A stretch of 64,000 bases of DNA, taken from assembly GCF_004104055.1 (NCBI RefSeq), contig NZ_QOVJ01000001.1, positions 930,001 through 994,000 on the forward strand, in the 5' to 3' direction. Made by a program: the position numbers and the translations under genes. The stretch is from Leeuwenhoekiella aestuarii. Its GTDB lineage: Bacteria; Bacteroidota; Bacteroidia; Flavobacteriales; Flavobacteriaceae. Of the stretch, positions 26,285-35,673 are shown in pieces (position 1 is the stretch's first letter; the number at the start of each line of letters is the position of its first letter). Below the pieces are notes generated by a model, which worked only from the letters and a program-made list of their open reading frames with translations, searched no databases and was not told the origin of the DNA.

Positions 26285-26548
26285 ATGGCTCACAAAAAAG
26301 GAGTAGGTAGTTCTAAAAACGGTAGAGAATCAGAATCGAAACGTCTAGGTGTTAAGATTTTTGGTGGTCAGGCTGCTGTTGCTGGTAATATCATTGTTAG
26401 ACAACGTGGTAACACACATCACCCAGGTGATAATGTTTATGGTGGTAAAGATCATACCTTACATGCAAAAGTAGACGGTGTTGTTAAGTTTACTAAAAAG
26501 AAAGACAACAAGTCTTACGTATCTATAGTTCCTGCTGCAGAAGCTTAA
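26285..26548 (+). CDS. rpmA: 50S ribosomal protein L27
   Basis: This is an 87-residue bL27 whose N-terminus ([20 protein letters not shown]) reaches the peptidyl transferase centre. The central [21 protein letters not shown] is the family signature. There is no N-terminal extension needing cleavage, unlike in Firmicutes. It is co-transcribed with rplU and ends at a strong terminator. Confidence 0.98.
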   Translation: MAHKKGVGSSKNGRESESKRLGVKIFGGQAAVAGNIIVRQRGNTHHPGDNVYGGKDHTLHAKVDGVVKFTKKKDNKSYVSIVPAAEA

Positions 26549-26566
26549 GATTTACGTAATAAATAT

Positions 26567-26607
26567 AAAAAACCCATCATCTCAATTTGAGATGATGGGT
26601 TTTTTTG
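26567..26607 (+). terminator. Terminator after rpmA
   Basis: Stem CCCATCATCTCA (26573-26584), loop ATT, complement 26588-26599, then a run of T; an A run precedes it. Confidence 0.95.
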
Positions 26608-26681
26608 TTTTTAAATTTAAAATTTAGCTAATACTCAGGTAATATTAGACCGGTATATTGCTCAACTAAACGGAGCTTTAG

Positions 26682-28259
26682 TTGAAGTATTTTGGATTAG
26701 CTTTTATGTTTTTTTTGATGAGTCTCCCGATTTGGGCTCAAAATAATCCTGAAGAAAAGTTTGAGGCTTTTAAAGATTCAGTTTTCTATGTGTATAAAAA
26801 CCGATTAGAGCTTGCTGAGTCTGGTGAGAATACTTCAGAACTAGTTAATTCACATATTGATCTGGCCAGATTTTACAAACAAACTCAGATCTACACCGAA
26901 GCTGTAAACCACTACAACGCGGCGCTTATTCAAAACGAAGATCACAATAGTCAGCTTACGGCAACGGTTAAAAATGAATTGGCCGGGATCTACATAGCAC
27001 TTAATAATTATACTAAGGCAGCAGATCTTTTAAACAGCAGTCTTTCGCATTCAGAGAAACACACGTATTTAAATCTAAAATCTAAAAGTTATGAATTGCT
27101 CGGTACCTGTGCGGAAAAACAAAATCAACCGAAAAAAGCACTTGATTTTCAGCAGCAAAGCCTGCTAATCTATCGTGATCTTAAAGACTTAAGTGGAGAA
27201 GCTACAGTTCTTGAGAATATAGGCAGTATCTATGAAGATCTGGGAGATTATGACAAAGCCTATACCTATTTTGAACAGGCTTATGCCTTTTTTAAAGAGG
27301 TAGATGATGAGGCTCAGATCAATGCTTTTAATAATCTCGCTGATATTTACCGAAAAACGGGGAGGTATAAAGAAGCAATAACAAAAACCAAAGAAGTTTT
27401 AGAATTGGCTCTTGCTTATGATAATCCGCATCAGATAGCAAGTGCCTACAAAGATCTTGCAAAAGCTTATGCCTTAGCTGAAGATTATAAACATGCACAT
27501 TTCTATGCATTGGCGTATCAGGATTTGGTTGAAAAGCAATTTTACGCGCAAAACTTCAATCAACTAAATGCGTTACAAACCGTTTACGATACTAAAGAGA
27601 AACAGGCCAGAATAGAATTGCTCGAGCAGGAGCAAGAAACTTCTCAGGTAAAATTTATTGCTATGCTACTGCTGCTGTTCATTTTGATAAGCAGCGGCAT
27701 CATTCTATTTTCTTTTCAGAAGCGAAAACGACGAGCAAGGCTAGAAGTTGAGTTGTATAAACAGCGTGCATTAGAAGCTGAACTAAAAACCAAAGCAGCT
27801 CAGGAGCAAAACCTTCAAAATCAAATTCAGCTTAAAACGGCTACGCTATCAAAATACAGTTTAAGTCTGGCTCAAAAAAATAAATTGCTGGAAGAGGTTT
27901 CAGGAACCTTGCAAAAGTTGAGTTTGAGAAAGCGTATGGACATTCCTGCTAAATTGATTGCACTTTCAAGTGACTTAAAAGCGCATTTGCTAGAAGATGA
28001 TGAGTGGAATCAATTCTTGAGTTTATTTGAAGAGATCCATCCGAGCTTCACTAAAAGACTCAATCAAGCTGCCACTCAAAAATTAACAGCTACAGAGCTG
28101 CGATTATGTATGTTGCTTCGGCTTGATCTTTCTTCAAAAGAAATCGCATCGGTACTGCGTATTACTCCAGACAGTGTTCGGGTGGCCCGTTACCGACTGC
28201 GTAAAAAATTACCGCTTGATAGTACAGATGAGCTCGTGAACTTTATGCTGAAGTTATAA
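26682..28259 (+). CDS. TPR-containing membrane regulator with C-terminal HTH
   Basis: This 525-residue protein has a signal peptide (ends LPIWAQ) and a run of tetratricopeptide repeats over about residues 45-290 (ATVLENIGSIYEDLGDYDKA, AFNNLADIYRKTGRYKEA). One transmembrane helix lies near 325-345, then a coiled coil to about 410. A C-terminal LuxR/sigma-4-like helix-turn-helix follows (LSSKEIASVLRITPDSVRVA). This layout, periplasmic TPR sensor joined to a cytoplasmic DNA-binding domain, is common in Bacteroidota. It sits upstream of a TonB receptor and phytase and may regulate them. The start is TTG at 26682. Confidence 0.85.
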   Translation: MKYFGLAFMFFLMSLPIWAQNNPEEKFEAFKDSVFYVYKNRLELAESGENTSELVNSHIDLARFYKQTQIYTEAVNHYNAALIQNEDHNSQLTATVKNELAGIYIALNNYTKAADLLNSSLSHSEKHTYLNLKSKSYELLGTCAEKQNQPKKALDFQQQSLLIYRDLKDLSGEATVLENIGSIYEDLGDYDKAYTYFEQAYAFFKEVDDEAQINAFNNLADIYRKTGRYKEAITKTKEVLELALAYDNPHQIASAYKDLAKAYALAEDYKHAHFYALAYQDLVEKQFYAQNFNQLNALQTVYDTKEKQARIELLEQEQETSQVKFIAMLLLLFILISSGIILFSFQKRKRRARLEVELYKQRALEAELKTKAAQEQNLQNQIQLKTATLSKYSLSLAQKNKLLEEVSGTLQKLSLRKRMDIPAKLIALSSDLKAHLLEDDEWNQFLSLFEEIHPSFTKRLNQAATQKLTATELRLCMLLRLDLSSKEIASVLRITPDSVRVARYRLRKKLPLDSTDELVNFMLKL

Positions 28260-28392
28260 AACAGCTCCCTTTTTTGCCTCAACGTTAGGGCTGTGTAAAA
28301 TTTAGGTAATTGTTGCCTTGTTGTAGCCCGTAAAATCTTGATTCTTTACAATTTCTTAGACTTTAGTTTAGCCTGTTTTTAAAGGGCTCAGC

Positions 28393-28400
28393 TACATTTG
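28393..28400 (+). promoter_or_regulatory. -7 element of the TonB receptor-phytase operon
   Basis: TACATTTG fits TAnnTTTG and lies 22 nt upstream of the receptor ATG. No TTG is evident at -33, as expected if an activator is needed. Confidence 0.45.
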
Positions 28401-28422
28401 ATTCAATTAAAACATCAAAAAA

Positions 28423-31251
28423 ATGAAAATAATTACTAGTCTGAAGTTGCTTATTGTAACGCTGCTTTTTACACTTAATTACTCCGGTTTATACGCTCAG
28501 GAAGGTATTATTCAAGGAGTAATCACCGATGAATACGGGATTAATGTTCCAGGAGCCGCGGTGATGATCAAAAGTTTGAATAAAGGTGCTGTTTCTAATC
28601 AAGATGGGAAATTCACATTTGTAGAAATTCCTGAAGGAAATTACACCCTTACTGTAAAATATCTTGGTTTTGCCGATATAAATAAAGAGGTAACTGTATC
28701 TGCAGGTAAAACTACTTCGGTTGCTATTTTGTTAGCTTCTGAAGAAAAACAGTTAGACGATGTGCAAATCGTTGGCTTTAGTGCCGGTGGGCAGGCCAGA
28801 GCCTTGAATACACAAAAAAACAATGTAAATATTACCAATGTTGTTTCTACAGATCAGATAGGTAAATTTCCTGACGCAAACATTGGCGACGCAACTAAGC
28901 GTATTCCCGGTATCACGATGCAAATGGATCAGGGAGAAGCGCGTAATATAATTGTGCGTGGTTTATCGCCACAATTAAATTCGGTTACTTTAAACGGAAG
29001 CCGTATTCCTTCAGCAGAAGGGGATAACCGCAATGTGCAGATGGACCTTATTCCTTCTGATATGATTCAAACCATTGAAGTGAACAAAGCAGTCACTCCA
29101 GATATGGATGCTGATGCTTTGGGGGGCTCGGTAAACCTGGTAACCCGATCTACACCACAGAATTTTAGGTTGTCTGCAACAGGAGGTTCTGGTGTGAATT
29201 TTATCACAGACAAACGTATTTTGAGTGGGTCTTTTTTGTTGGGGGACCGTTCAAAAAATAAGAAGTTCGGTTGGATGGTTTCAGCTTCTATAAACGATAA
29301 TGATTTTGGTAGTGATAATGTAGAGGCAGAGTGGACAGACGCTTTTGCTTATACTGATGCTGCTGGCGAAGAAGTAGAACTCGATGTTAATCCGTATACC
29401 AATGTTTTTGAGATCCGTAAATATTTGGTACAACGGGTACGACGTAGTTTTTCAGCCAATTTTGATTACAACTTTGACGACAATAACGAGATCTATTTAA
29501 AAACGATGTACAACTGGCGTGATGATCGGGAGAATAGATTTCGATATGAGACAGAGGTTTTAGATGCAGAAGACATCAACGAAGGTGATTTTGAGATCGT
29601 AAACGGTACGCCTTCCCGTTTTCCGGTAGAAGTTAAACGCGAAACTAAAGGAGGTATTCCCGGCGGAAGAATTCAAAACAGAAGATTGGAAGATCAGCGT
29701 ATGCAGAACTACAGTTTAGGAGGTAATCACCTGTTCGGAAATCTAAAGTTCACCTGGATGGGTTCTTTTGCAAAAGCTTCAGAAGAGCGTCCTAATGAAC
29801 GTTATTTAGTTTATGCTACAGAATATGAAATCAACAATGAGATCAACGATACACGTAAGCCTATACACACTCCGGTTTCTGCAGAAGATTTTTCGCAGTT
29901 TGAATTAGATGAACTAACCGAAGAATACCAGTTTACTGAAGAAAAAGATGTCAATTTCTTTGCAAACTTTGAGTTGCCTGCAGATTTCTTTAATAATGGC
30001 GATGGTACGGTAAAGTTTGGTGTACGCGGCCGGTTTAAGAATAAAAATAGAAACAACACCTTCTCTGAGTATTCGCCACTTACTTCTGCATTAGACAACC
30101 TGGCATTGGTAAATCAGCGTGCTTATAATGGGGATGATTTTTTAGCAGGGTCAAAATACAGACCCGGAATTTTTGCTTCACCGGAGTTTTTAGGAAGTCT
30201 TGATTTGTATGACACGGCAGCTTTTGAAGGAGAAGCAGTGCCAGACGAATATCTTGGGGATAACTTTGATGTGACCGAAAATGTATATGCCGGTTATGTG
30301 ATGACTAATCAGAAATTAACAGATAAACTGAGTGTTTTAGTAGGTCTTCGCGTTGAAAATACACGAATCGAAAGTACAGGTAATAATTTTGACGTTGATG
30401 AGCCAGATACGGTGACCCAGATCAATGACCAGAGTTCATATACAAATGTTCTACCAGGCGTACATTTTAAATACAATGCTTCAGAAAATACAGTTCTGCG
30501 TTTTGCATGGACAAATACTTTGGCGCGACCTAATTATATAGACCTTGTGCCTTACCGACAACGGGAAGATGATGAGGTTTCTGTGGGTAACCCACAATTG
30601 AACCCTACTACTTCTATGAATTTTGACTTTATGGCCGAAAAGTATTTTAACTCTGTAGGTATTCTTTCAGGTGGGGTATTTTACAAAGATTTAAACGACT
30701 TTATCTATACTAATGTTTCAAAAGAAGAAAGCACGGGTTACGAGTTGTTTCAGCCTTTAAACGGAGATAAAGCACGTATTTTTGGTGCAGAAGTGGCATT
30801 TCAGCGTCAGCTTGATTTCCTCCCCGGTTTTCTTAAAAACTTCGGAGTTTATTTAAACTATACCTATCTCAATTCTGAAGCTAAAGGTATTACTAATGAA
30901 GATGGGGATATGCGTGGTGACCTTGCTTTGCCGGGTTCTTCGCCTAATATGTTTAATGCGTCAATTTCTTATGCAGATAAGTGGTTTAGTGCAAGACTTT
31001 CTAGTAATTATGCAGATGCATATTTAGATGAGTTAGGGGGTAATGCCTTTGAAGATCGTTTTTATGACGAGCAGTTTTTCTTAGACTTTAATGCCACTGT
31101 TTTCTTATCAAAGAACCTTCAGGTTTATGCCAATCTAAATAATATTACCAATCAGCCGCTACGTTATTATCAAGGAGTAAAAAACAGGACCATGCAAATG
31201 GAGTACTATAGCACACGTTTAACCTTTGGTGTAAAATATGATTTATTTTAG
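28423..31251 (+). CDS. TonB-dependent receptor, phytase-linked
   Basis: This 942-residue outer-membrane transporter has a signal peptide (ends GLYAQ, about residue 25), a carboxypeptidase-regulatory-like domain (about 27-110, GVITDEYGINVPGAAVMIKS) and a plug (about 125-245, with DQIGKFPDANIGDATKRIPGI and VRGLSPQLNSVTLNG). A 22-strand barrel follows, ending in the aromatic C-terminus KYDLF. The plug type with KFPDANI is found in receptors for sugars and organophosphates. The phytase gene begins 1 bp after its stop, so imported products of phytate cleavage, or phytate itself, are the likely substrates. Confidence 0.93.
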   Translation: MKIITSLKLLIVTLLFTLNYSGLYAQEGIIQGVITDEYGINVPGAAVMIKSLNKGAVSNQDGKFTFVEIPEGNYTLTVKYLGFADINKEVTVSAGKTTSVAILLASEEKQLDDVQIVGFSAGGQARALNTQKNNVNITNVVSTDQIGKFPDANIGDATKRIPGITMQMDQGEARNIIVRGLSPQLNSVTLNGSRIPSAEGDNRNVQMDLIPSDMIQTIEVNKAVTPDMDADALGGSVNLVTRSTPQNFRLSATGGSGVNFITDKRILSGSFLLGDRSKNKKFGWMVSASINDNDFGSDNVEAEWTDAFAYTDAAGEEVELDVNPYTNVFEIRKYLVQRVRRSFSANFDYNFDDNNEIYLKTMYNWRDDRENRFRYETEVLDAEDINEGDFEIVNGTPSRFPVEVKRETKGGIPGGRIQNRRLEDQRMQNYSLGGNHLFGNLKFTWMGSFAKASEERPNERYLVYATEYEINNEINDTRKPIHTPVSAEDFSQFELDELTEEYQFTEEKDVNFFANFELPADFFNNGDGTVKFGVRGRFKNKNRNNTFSEYSPLTSALDNLALVNQRAYNGDDFLAGSKYRPGIFASPEFLGSLDLYDTAAFEGEAVPDEYLGDNFDVTENVYAGYVMTNQKLTDKLSVLVGLRVENTRIESTGNNFDVDEPDTVTQINDQSSYTNVLPGVHFKYNASENTVLRFAWTNTLARPNYIDLVPYRQREDDEVSVGNPQLNPTTSMNFDFMAEKYFNSVGILSGGVFYKDLNDFIYTNVSKEESTGYELFQPLNGDKARIFGAEVAFQRQLDFLPGFLKNFGVYLNYTYLNSEAKGITNEDGDMRGDLALPGSSPNMFNASISYADKWFSARLSSNYADAYLDELGGNAFEDRFYDEQFFLDFNATVFLSKNLQVYANLNNITNQPLRYYQGVKNRTMQMEYYSTRLTFGVKYDLF

Positions 31252-31252
31252 A

Positions 31253-32275
31253 ATGAAAAATTTCAAATATATTGCTGGTTTCAGCACGGCACTGGTTTTA
31301 TTTTCTTGCGGAAATACAAAATCACAACTATCGGAAATCAAACCCGATACCATTACTGAACATGTTAAATATGATACTGATGATCCTGCCATTTGGATCA
31401 ACCCGGAAGATGCTTCACAAAGTATCGTTTTTGGTACTGATAAAGATACAGACGGTGGCATTTTTGCCTTTGACCTGGAAGGAAAAATTATTCCCGAAAA
31501 ATCAATTCCTAACATCAAACGCCCTAACAATGTTGATTTGCGTTATGGGTTTCCGGTAACCGATTCTACAACGACTGATATCATTGCTTTTACCGAAAGA
31601 GAGCGTAAAATGTTACGCATTTATTCGGTGCCTGATATGAAGCCTTTAGATGGCGGTGGTTTTCCGGTTTTTGTAGAGGATGCGAATGAGGAATTTCAAT
31701 ATCCAATGGGAGTGAGTTTGTATAAATCTGCTGTGGATGGAGCTTTTTATGCGATTGTAGGGCGCAAGACCGGTCCGTTAGAAAACTATCTGTACCAATA
31801 TAAAATCACATCAAAATCAGACGGTTTGGTAAGCTTTGACCTGGTACGCAAGTTTGGGAATTTTAGCGGTAAAAAAGAGATCGAAGCGATAGCGGTTGAT
31901 GATGCGCTGGGTTTTGTGTATTATTCTGACGAAGGAGAAAGCATCAAGAAATATCACGCAGAGCCTGCTAAAGGAAATGAACAACTGGCATCTTTTGGTA
32001 AGGAAGATTTCTTAGAAGATATAGAAGGTATCGCGATCGCGGCCTATGAAGATGGCAGCGGAATGCTCATTGTTTCTGATCAGCAGCGTGGTCAATTTAA
32101 TATCTACGATCGTAAGACTAATGAATTGGTTAGAATATTGAATTTGGCAACCACCGAAACAGATGGTTGTGAAGCGGTGACTGTGCCATTAAATGAGACG
32201 TTTAAAAATGGTTTATTTGTCGCAATGAATGATGATGGTACGTTTTATTACTATGATTTAGGCAAGTTGAAGTAA
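31253..32275 (+). CDS. Beta-propeller phytase, lipoprotein
   Basis: This protein hydrolyses phytate (inositol hexakisphosphate) to release phosphate in a Ca-dependent manner. The ATG at 31253 gives 340 residues, with a lipoprotein signal ending LFSCG (Cys near residue 19). The family motif DTDDPAIWINPEDASQSIV is present, with FGTDKDTDGGIFAFDLEGK, RPNNVDLRYGF and DIEGIAI, typical of the six-bladed propeller. It is outer-membrane anchored, next to its TonB receptor partner. A longer frame from 31238 overlaps the receptor stop and is not the start. Confidence 0.92.
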   Translation: MKNFKYIAGFSTALVLFSCGNTKSQLSEIKPDTITEHVKYDTDDPAIWINPEDASQSIVFGTDKDTDGGIFAFDLEGKIIPEKSIPNIKRPNNVDLRYGFPVTDSTTTDIIAFTERERKMLRIYSVPDMKPLDGGGFPVFVEDANEEFQYPMGVSLYKSAVDGAFYAIVGRKTGPLENYLYQYKITSKSDGLVSFDLVRKFGNFSGKKEIEAIAVDDALGFVYYSDEGESIKKYHAEPAKGNEQLASFGKEDFLEDIEGIAIAAYEDGSGMLIVSDQQRGQFNIYDRKTNELVRILNLATTETDGCEAVTVPLNETFKNGLFVAMNDDGTFYYYDLGKLK

Positions 32276-32294
32276 TTCAGAGCCGGTATTAAAT

Positions 32295-32330
32295 AAAAAA
32301 GCCCTGCTGAGCAATCAGCAGGGCTTTTGT
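32295..32330 (+). terminator. Terminator after the phytase gene
   Basis: Perfect 10-bp stem GCCCTGCTGA (32301-32310), loop GCAA, complement 32315-32324, then TTTT. An A run precedes it, so it may also act on the minus-strand gene ending at 32344. Confidence 0.93.
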
Positions 32331-32343
32331 GGTTTTGATAAAC

Positions 32344-32682
32344 TTACAATCCAGGATAGTTACCTGTAATGATGTCGATACCATCAATAACCCAACCTAC
32401 AACAAAGAATCCTGCGGTTAAAATAAAGATGATATTCCATAAAATCGGACTTCCTAGATACCATCTGTGGGCAGCAAAGGCTCCTAAAAATAACCAAAGC
32501 AAAATTGCCACGGTTTGACGATCTGCAGCAACAGCAGCAGGAGAAACAAGTTCGTTTGAAGCTTCAGAAGCTGCATTTACTTCAGTGGTTGTTTTTGCAA
32601 CACGCTCAACAGGAAATCCTGCAAAAGTTGTTGTTGAAATCATTAGCAGAAGTGCCAGTGAAAAGATAATTTTGAAATTCAT
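32344..32682 (-). CDS. TM2 domain-containing membrane protein
   Basis: This 112-residue protein has a signal peptide (ends TTTFAG), a variable linker, and a TM2 domain at about residues 57-110. The domain is two helices with AILLWLFLGAFAAHRWYLG between and around them, ending GWVIDGIDIITGN. TM2 proteins are widespread and poorly understood. The gene is divergent from the next one, with only 29 bp between the start codons. Confidence 0.88.
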   Translation of the reverse strand: MNFKIIFSLALLLMISTTTFAGFPVERVAKTTTEVNAASEASNELVSPAAVAADRQTVAILLWLFLGAFAAHRWYLGSPILWNIIFILTAGFFVVGWVIDGIDIITGNYPGL

Positions 32683-32711
32683 AAGATCTAAGGTTAATTA
32701 AATTACCCAAA

Positions 32712-33605
32712 ATGTACGCTATTTTGAGAAACTTCTATTCCCGAGTAATCCTGTTTTTGATATGTTTAACGTTTACTACAACATTACAAGCACAGGAGTT
32801 TGAGTTCTTTGGCGTTATTAAATTAAACGATACTTCGTTTATTAGTTATAAAGTTTTATTTGACCGGGTTAATGATTCTATTCAAGGATATTCACTTACA
32901 GATTTTGCAGGTAAACACGAGACTAAGTCTAACATTAGAGGCTTTTATCATGAAGATAAAAAGCTACTGAGTTTTAATGAGTATGACATCGTTTATACGA
33001 AGTCACCAGTTGTTCAAAAAGATTTCTGCTTTGTCAATTTTGAAGGAAAAGTGCGTAATCTGGATAAAGTGAAAGCCTTTAGTGGTGATTTTAAAGGACT
33101 TTACGCAGATGGTTCTTCCTGCCTCGATGGAATGATCATTGTAAATTCTGGGGAGCAAGTGAAAAAGCGAGTCGAAAAAATAGACAAGGTCATTCAACGT
33201 TCTAATAAATTTTCAGATACTATAAAGAAGAATATCAAGGTAGCGCGGGTTTTAGACACATTAACACGGAATATCATCGCTAAAGATGAAAACCTCAATA
33301 TTTTTACTCGGGATCAGAAGATTAAACTTTCAATCTACGATGCCGGGAAAGAAGATGGAGATGTTATCAATTTGTATGTTGATGATAAACCGGTATTAGA
33401 GAATTACACGGTTTTACACGCGAAAAAACATTTAGAATTCAAATTAGAAAATCCGCAGACGCAAATTAGAGTCGAAGCAGTAAGTGAGGGTACTTCAGCA
33501 CCTAATACCGTGCGGTTGGAAGTAGAGGATAGCCGCAATTTTGTGCGAACTATAACCAACTTGAAAGAAGGTGAAAAAGCACAAATGACGATTGTAAAAA
33601 AATAA
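32712..33605 (+). CDS. Exported protein of unknown function
   Basis: This 297-residue protein has a signal peptide (ends TTLQAQ, about residue 28), so it is periplasmic or outer-membrane associated. The first half is rich in beta-strand (FEFFGVIKLNDTSFISYKVLFDRVNDSIQG). A Lys-rich helix lies near 155-185. The C-terminal 100 residues (IKLSIYDAGKEDGDVINLYVDDKPVLENY) look like a beta-sandwich with an EDGD segment that may bind calcium. I recall similar flavobacterial proteins but no function. It is not in an operon. Confidence 0.75.
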   Translation: MYAILRNFYSRVILFLICLTFTTTLQAQEFEFFGVIKLNDTSFISYKVLFDRVNDSIQGYSLTDFAGKHETKSNIRGFYHEDKKLLSFNEYDIVYTKSPVVQKDFCFVNFEGKVRNLDKVKAFSGDFKGLYADGSSCLDGMIIVNSGEQVKKRVEKIDKVIQRSNKFSDTIKKNIKVARVLDTLTRNIIAKDENLNIFTRDQKIKLSIYDAGKEDGDVINLYVDDKPVLENYTVLHAKKHLEFKLENPQTQIRVEAVSEGTSAPNTVRLEVEDSRNFVRTITNLKEGEKAQMTIVKK

Positions 33606-33632
33606 ACCCCCGCATCACTGCGAGGGTTTTAT
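33596..33632. terminator. Terminator between the exported protein gene and ahcY
   Basis: AACCCCCGCA, loop TCAC, TGCGAGGGTT with A-rich and T-rich flanks. The single C/A mismatch becomes a G-U pair in the minus-strand RNA, so it fits ahcY termination best, but it can work both ways. Confidence 0.85.
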
Positions 33633-33665
33633 CTCATATCTTGAGTCTAAAATCTCAGATCTCGA

Positions 33666-34982
33666 CTAGTATCTGTAATACTCCGGTTTGTAAGGTCCTT
33701 CAACCGTTACACCAATATATTCAGCTTGTTCTTCGTTGAGTTTAGTCAGTTCAACACCTATTTTTTCTAAGTGTAAAGCGGCAACTTTTTCATCTAAATG
33801 CTTAGGAAGCATATATACTTCGTTTTTATAGTTGTCGCTGTTTTTCCACAATTCGATTTGTGCCAAAGTTTGGTTTGTAAAGGAGTTACTCATTACAAAA
33901 CTAGGGTGACCGGTTGCACAACCTAAATTTACCAGACGTCCTTCAGCAAGAAGAATGATGTCTTTGCCGTCAATCGTATATTTATCAACCTGTGGCTTGA
34001 TCTCGTCTTTAGTATCTCCGTAGTTCTCATTTAACCAGGCAACTTGAATCTCATTGTCAAAGTGGCCAATGTTACATACGATGGTTTTATCTTTCATCAC
34101 TTTAAAGTGCTCTCCACGTACGATATCTTTGTTTCCGGTAGTTGTGATTACAATATCGGCTTTGTCAAGTACTGTTTCAAGGCGTTTTACTTCAAAACCG
34201 TCCATTGCTGCTTGTAAGGCACAAATAGGATCAATTTCAGTTACTGTTACAATAGAACCTGCTCCTTTAAATGAAGCAGCGGTACCTTTACCTACATCAC
34301 CATAACCGCAAACTACAACGCGCTTACCTGCAAGCATTACATCAGTCGCACGACGTATTGCATCTACAGCACTTTCGCGACAGCCAAATTTGTTATCAAA
34401 CTTAGACTTAGTAACACTATCATTTACATTGATCGCTGGCATAGGTAATGTACCCTTATTCATGCGTTCGTATAAACGGTGAACTCCTGTAGTTGTTTCT
34501 TCAGAAAGACCTTTGATTGCAGCAGCAAGTTCTGGATATTCATCAAGAACCATATTGGTTAAATCTCCACCGTCATCAAGAATCATATTTAACGGCTCGC
34601 GCTCTTCACCAAAAAATAAGGTTTGTTCAATACACCAGTTAAATTCTTCCTCATTCATTCCTTTCCAGGCATAAACCGGAATTCCGGCAGCAGCAATAGC
34701 AGCAGCAGCATGATCCTGAGTAGAGAAGATATTACAAGAACTCCAGGTAACATCTGCCCCAAGAGCCACAAGTGTTTCGATTAAAACAGCAGTTTGTATG
34801 GTCATATGCAGACATCCTGCAATACGAGCTCCTTTTAAAGGTTGTTCAGCACCATACTCTTCCCGCAAAGCCATAAGGCCCGGCATCTCTGCTTCAGCTA
34901 ATTCTATTTCTTTTCTACCCCACGCGGCCAAAGAAATATCTCTGACTTTATAAGGAACATATTGCACGGTTTTCGTTGACAT
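33666..34982 (-). CDS. ahcY: Adenosylhomocysteinase
   Basis: This enzyme splits S-adenosylhomocysteine to adenosine and homocysteine, keeping SAM-dependent methylation running. The 438-residue protein has the substrate region [16 protein letters not shown], the NAD-binding [17 protein letters not shown], and the C-terminal KPEYYRY, in which the conserved Lys-Tyr end contacts NAD of the neighbouring subunit. It forms a tetramer in the cytoplasm. It is divergent from the PPTase operon. Confidence 0.97.
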   Translation of the reverse strand: MSTKTVQYVPYKVRDISLAAWGRKEIELAEAEMPGLMALREEYGAEQPLKGARIAGCLHMTIQTAVLIETLVALGADVTWSSCNIFSTQDHAAAAIAAAGIPVYAWKGMNEEEFNWCIEQTLFFGEEREPLNMILDDGGDLTNMVLDEYPELAAAIKGLSEETTTGVHRLYERMNKGTLPMPAINVNDSVTKSKFDNKFGCRESAVDAIRRATDVMLAGKRVVVCGYGDVGKGTAASFKGAGSIVTVTEIDPICALQAAMDGFEVKRLETVLDKADIVITTTGNKDIVRGEHFKVMKDKTIVCNIGHFDNEIQVAWLNENYGDTKDEIKPQVDKYTIDGKDIILLAEGRLVNLGCATGHPSFVMSNSFTNQTLAQIELWKNSDNYKNEVYMLPKHLDEKVAALHLEKIGVELTKLNEEQAEYIGVTVEGPYKPEYYRY

Positions 34983-35011
34983 AATCTTATATTTACAATT
35001 CTTATTTTTTG

Positions 35012-35019
35012 CAAAAATA
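35012..35019 (-). promoter_or_regulatory. -7 element of ahcY
   Basis: On the minus strand TATTTTTG, fitting TAnnTTTG, 29 nt upstream of the ATG. It lies inside the 57-bp divergent gap shared with the PPTase gene, whose GTG start is at 35040. Confidence 0.5.
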
Positions 35020-35039
35020 CGTAATAATAGCTACTTAAC

Positions 35040-35672
35040 GTGCCACTTTTCAAAACTATAACGCCTAATGCAGCTACTCAGGTTTACATCTGGAAAGTGG
35101 AAGAGTCTCTTGAGGAGTTGTCTCAAAATGTGAATTTAACACCGCATTGCAAAGCCCGTTTTGAAAGTATGAAGTCAGAACTGCACCGCCGCGGATTTTT
35201 AAGTATTAGACACCTTTTGCATCAAGCCGGTTATACCGATCAGGATTTGTATTATACCGAAAATGGAAAGCCACACTTGCAAGATGGTAAACATATTTCG
35301 ATCACCCATTCTTATAATTTTACCGCAATTATTATAAGTGATGCTATTGAGGTGGGTATAGATATCGAAATGCAACGCGATAAGATTTTGCGCATTGCAT
35401 CCCGCTTTACTCCGTTGAAAGAATACCGTACGTTGGCTAATGATGATGCTGTTATTAGAAAATTGACCATTGTTTGGGGTGCTAAAGAATCGCTTTATAA
35501 GATTTACGGCGTTAAAGGACTTAGTTTTTTACAGCACATCAATGTGACCGATTTTGATTTTGATGATCATAAAACGGATGCTATTATCAATTATCACGGC
35601 AATCAAAGTAAATACGCTATTGATTTTCTGGAGTTTGAAGGTTTTACCTGTGTTTATGCTTTAGCGCTTTGA
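35040..35672 (+). CDS. 4'-phosphopantetheinyl transferase superfamily protein
   Basis: This protein transfers phosphopantetheine from CoA to a carrier protein. The 210-residue Sfp-like protein has the motif VGIDIEMQRDKI (Mg ligands D and E) near residue 103 and WGAKESLYKIYG near residue 147. The acceptor could be fatty-acid ACP or a carrier of a secondary pathway; no carrier protein gene is in this window. The start is GTG at 35040, and the stop is one base before the next ATG. Confidence 0.92.
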   Translation: MPLFKTITPNAATQVYIWKVEESLEELSQNVNLTPHCKARFESMKSELHRRGFLSIRHLLHQAGYTDQDLYYTENGKPHLQDGKHISITHSYNFTAIIISDAIEVGIDIEMQRDKILRIASRFTPLKEYRTLANDDAVIRKLTIVWGAKESLYKIYGVKGLSFLQHINVTDFDFDDHKTDAIINYHGNQSKYAIDFLEFEGFTCVYALAL

Positions 35673-35673
35673 T

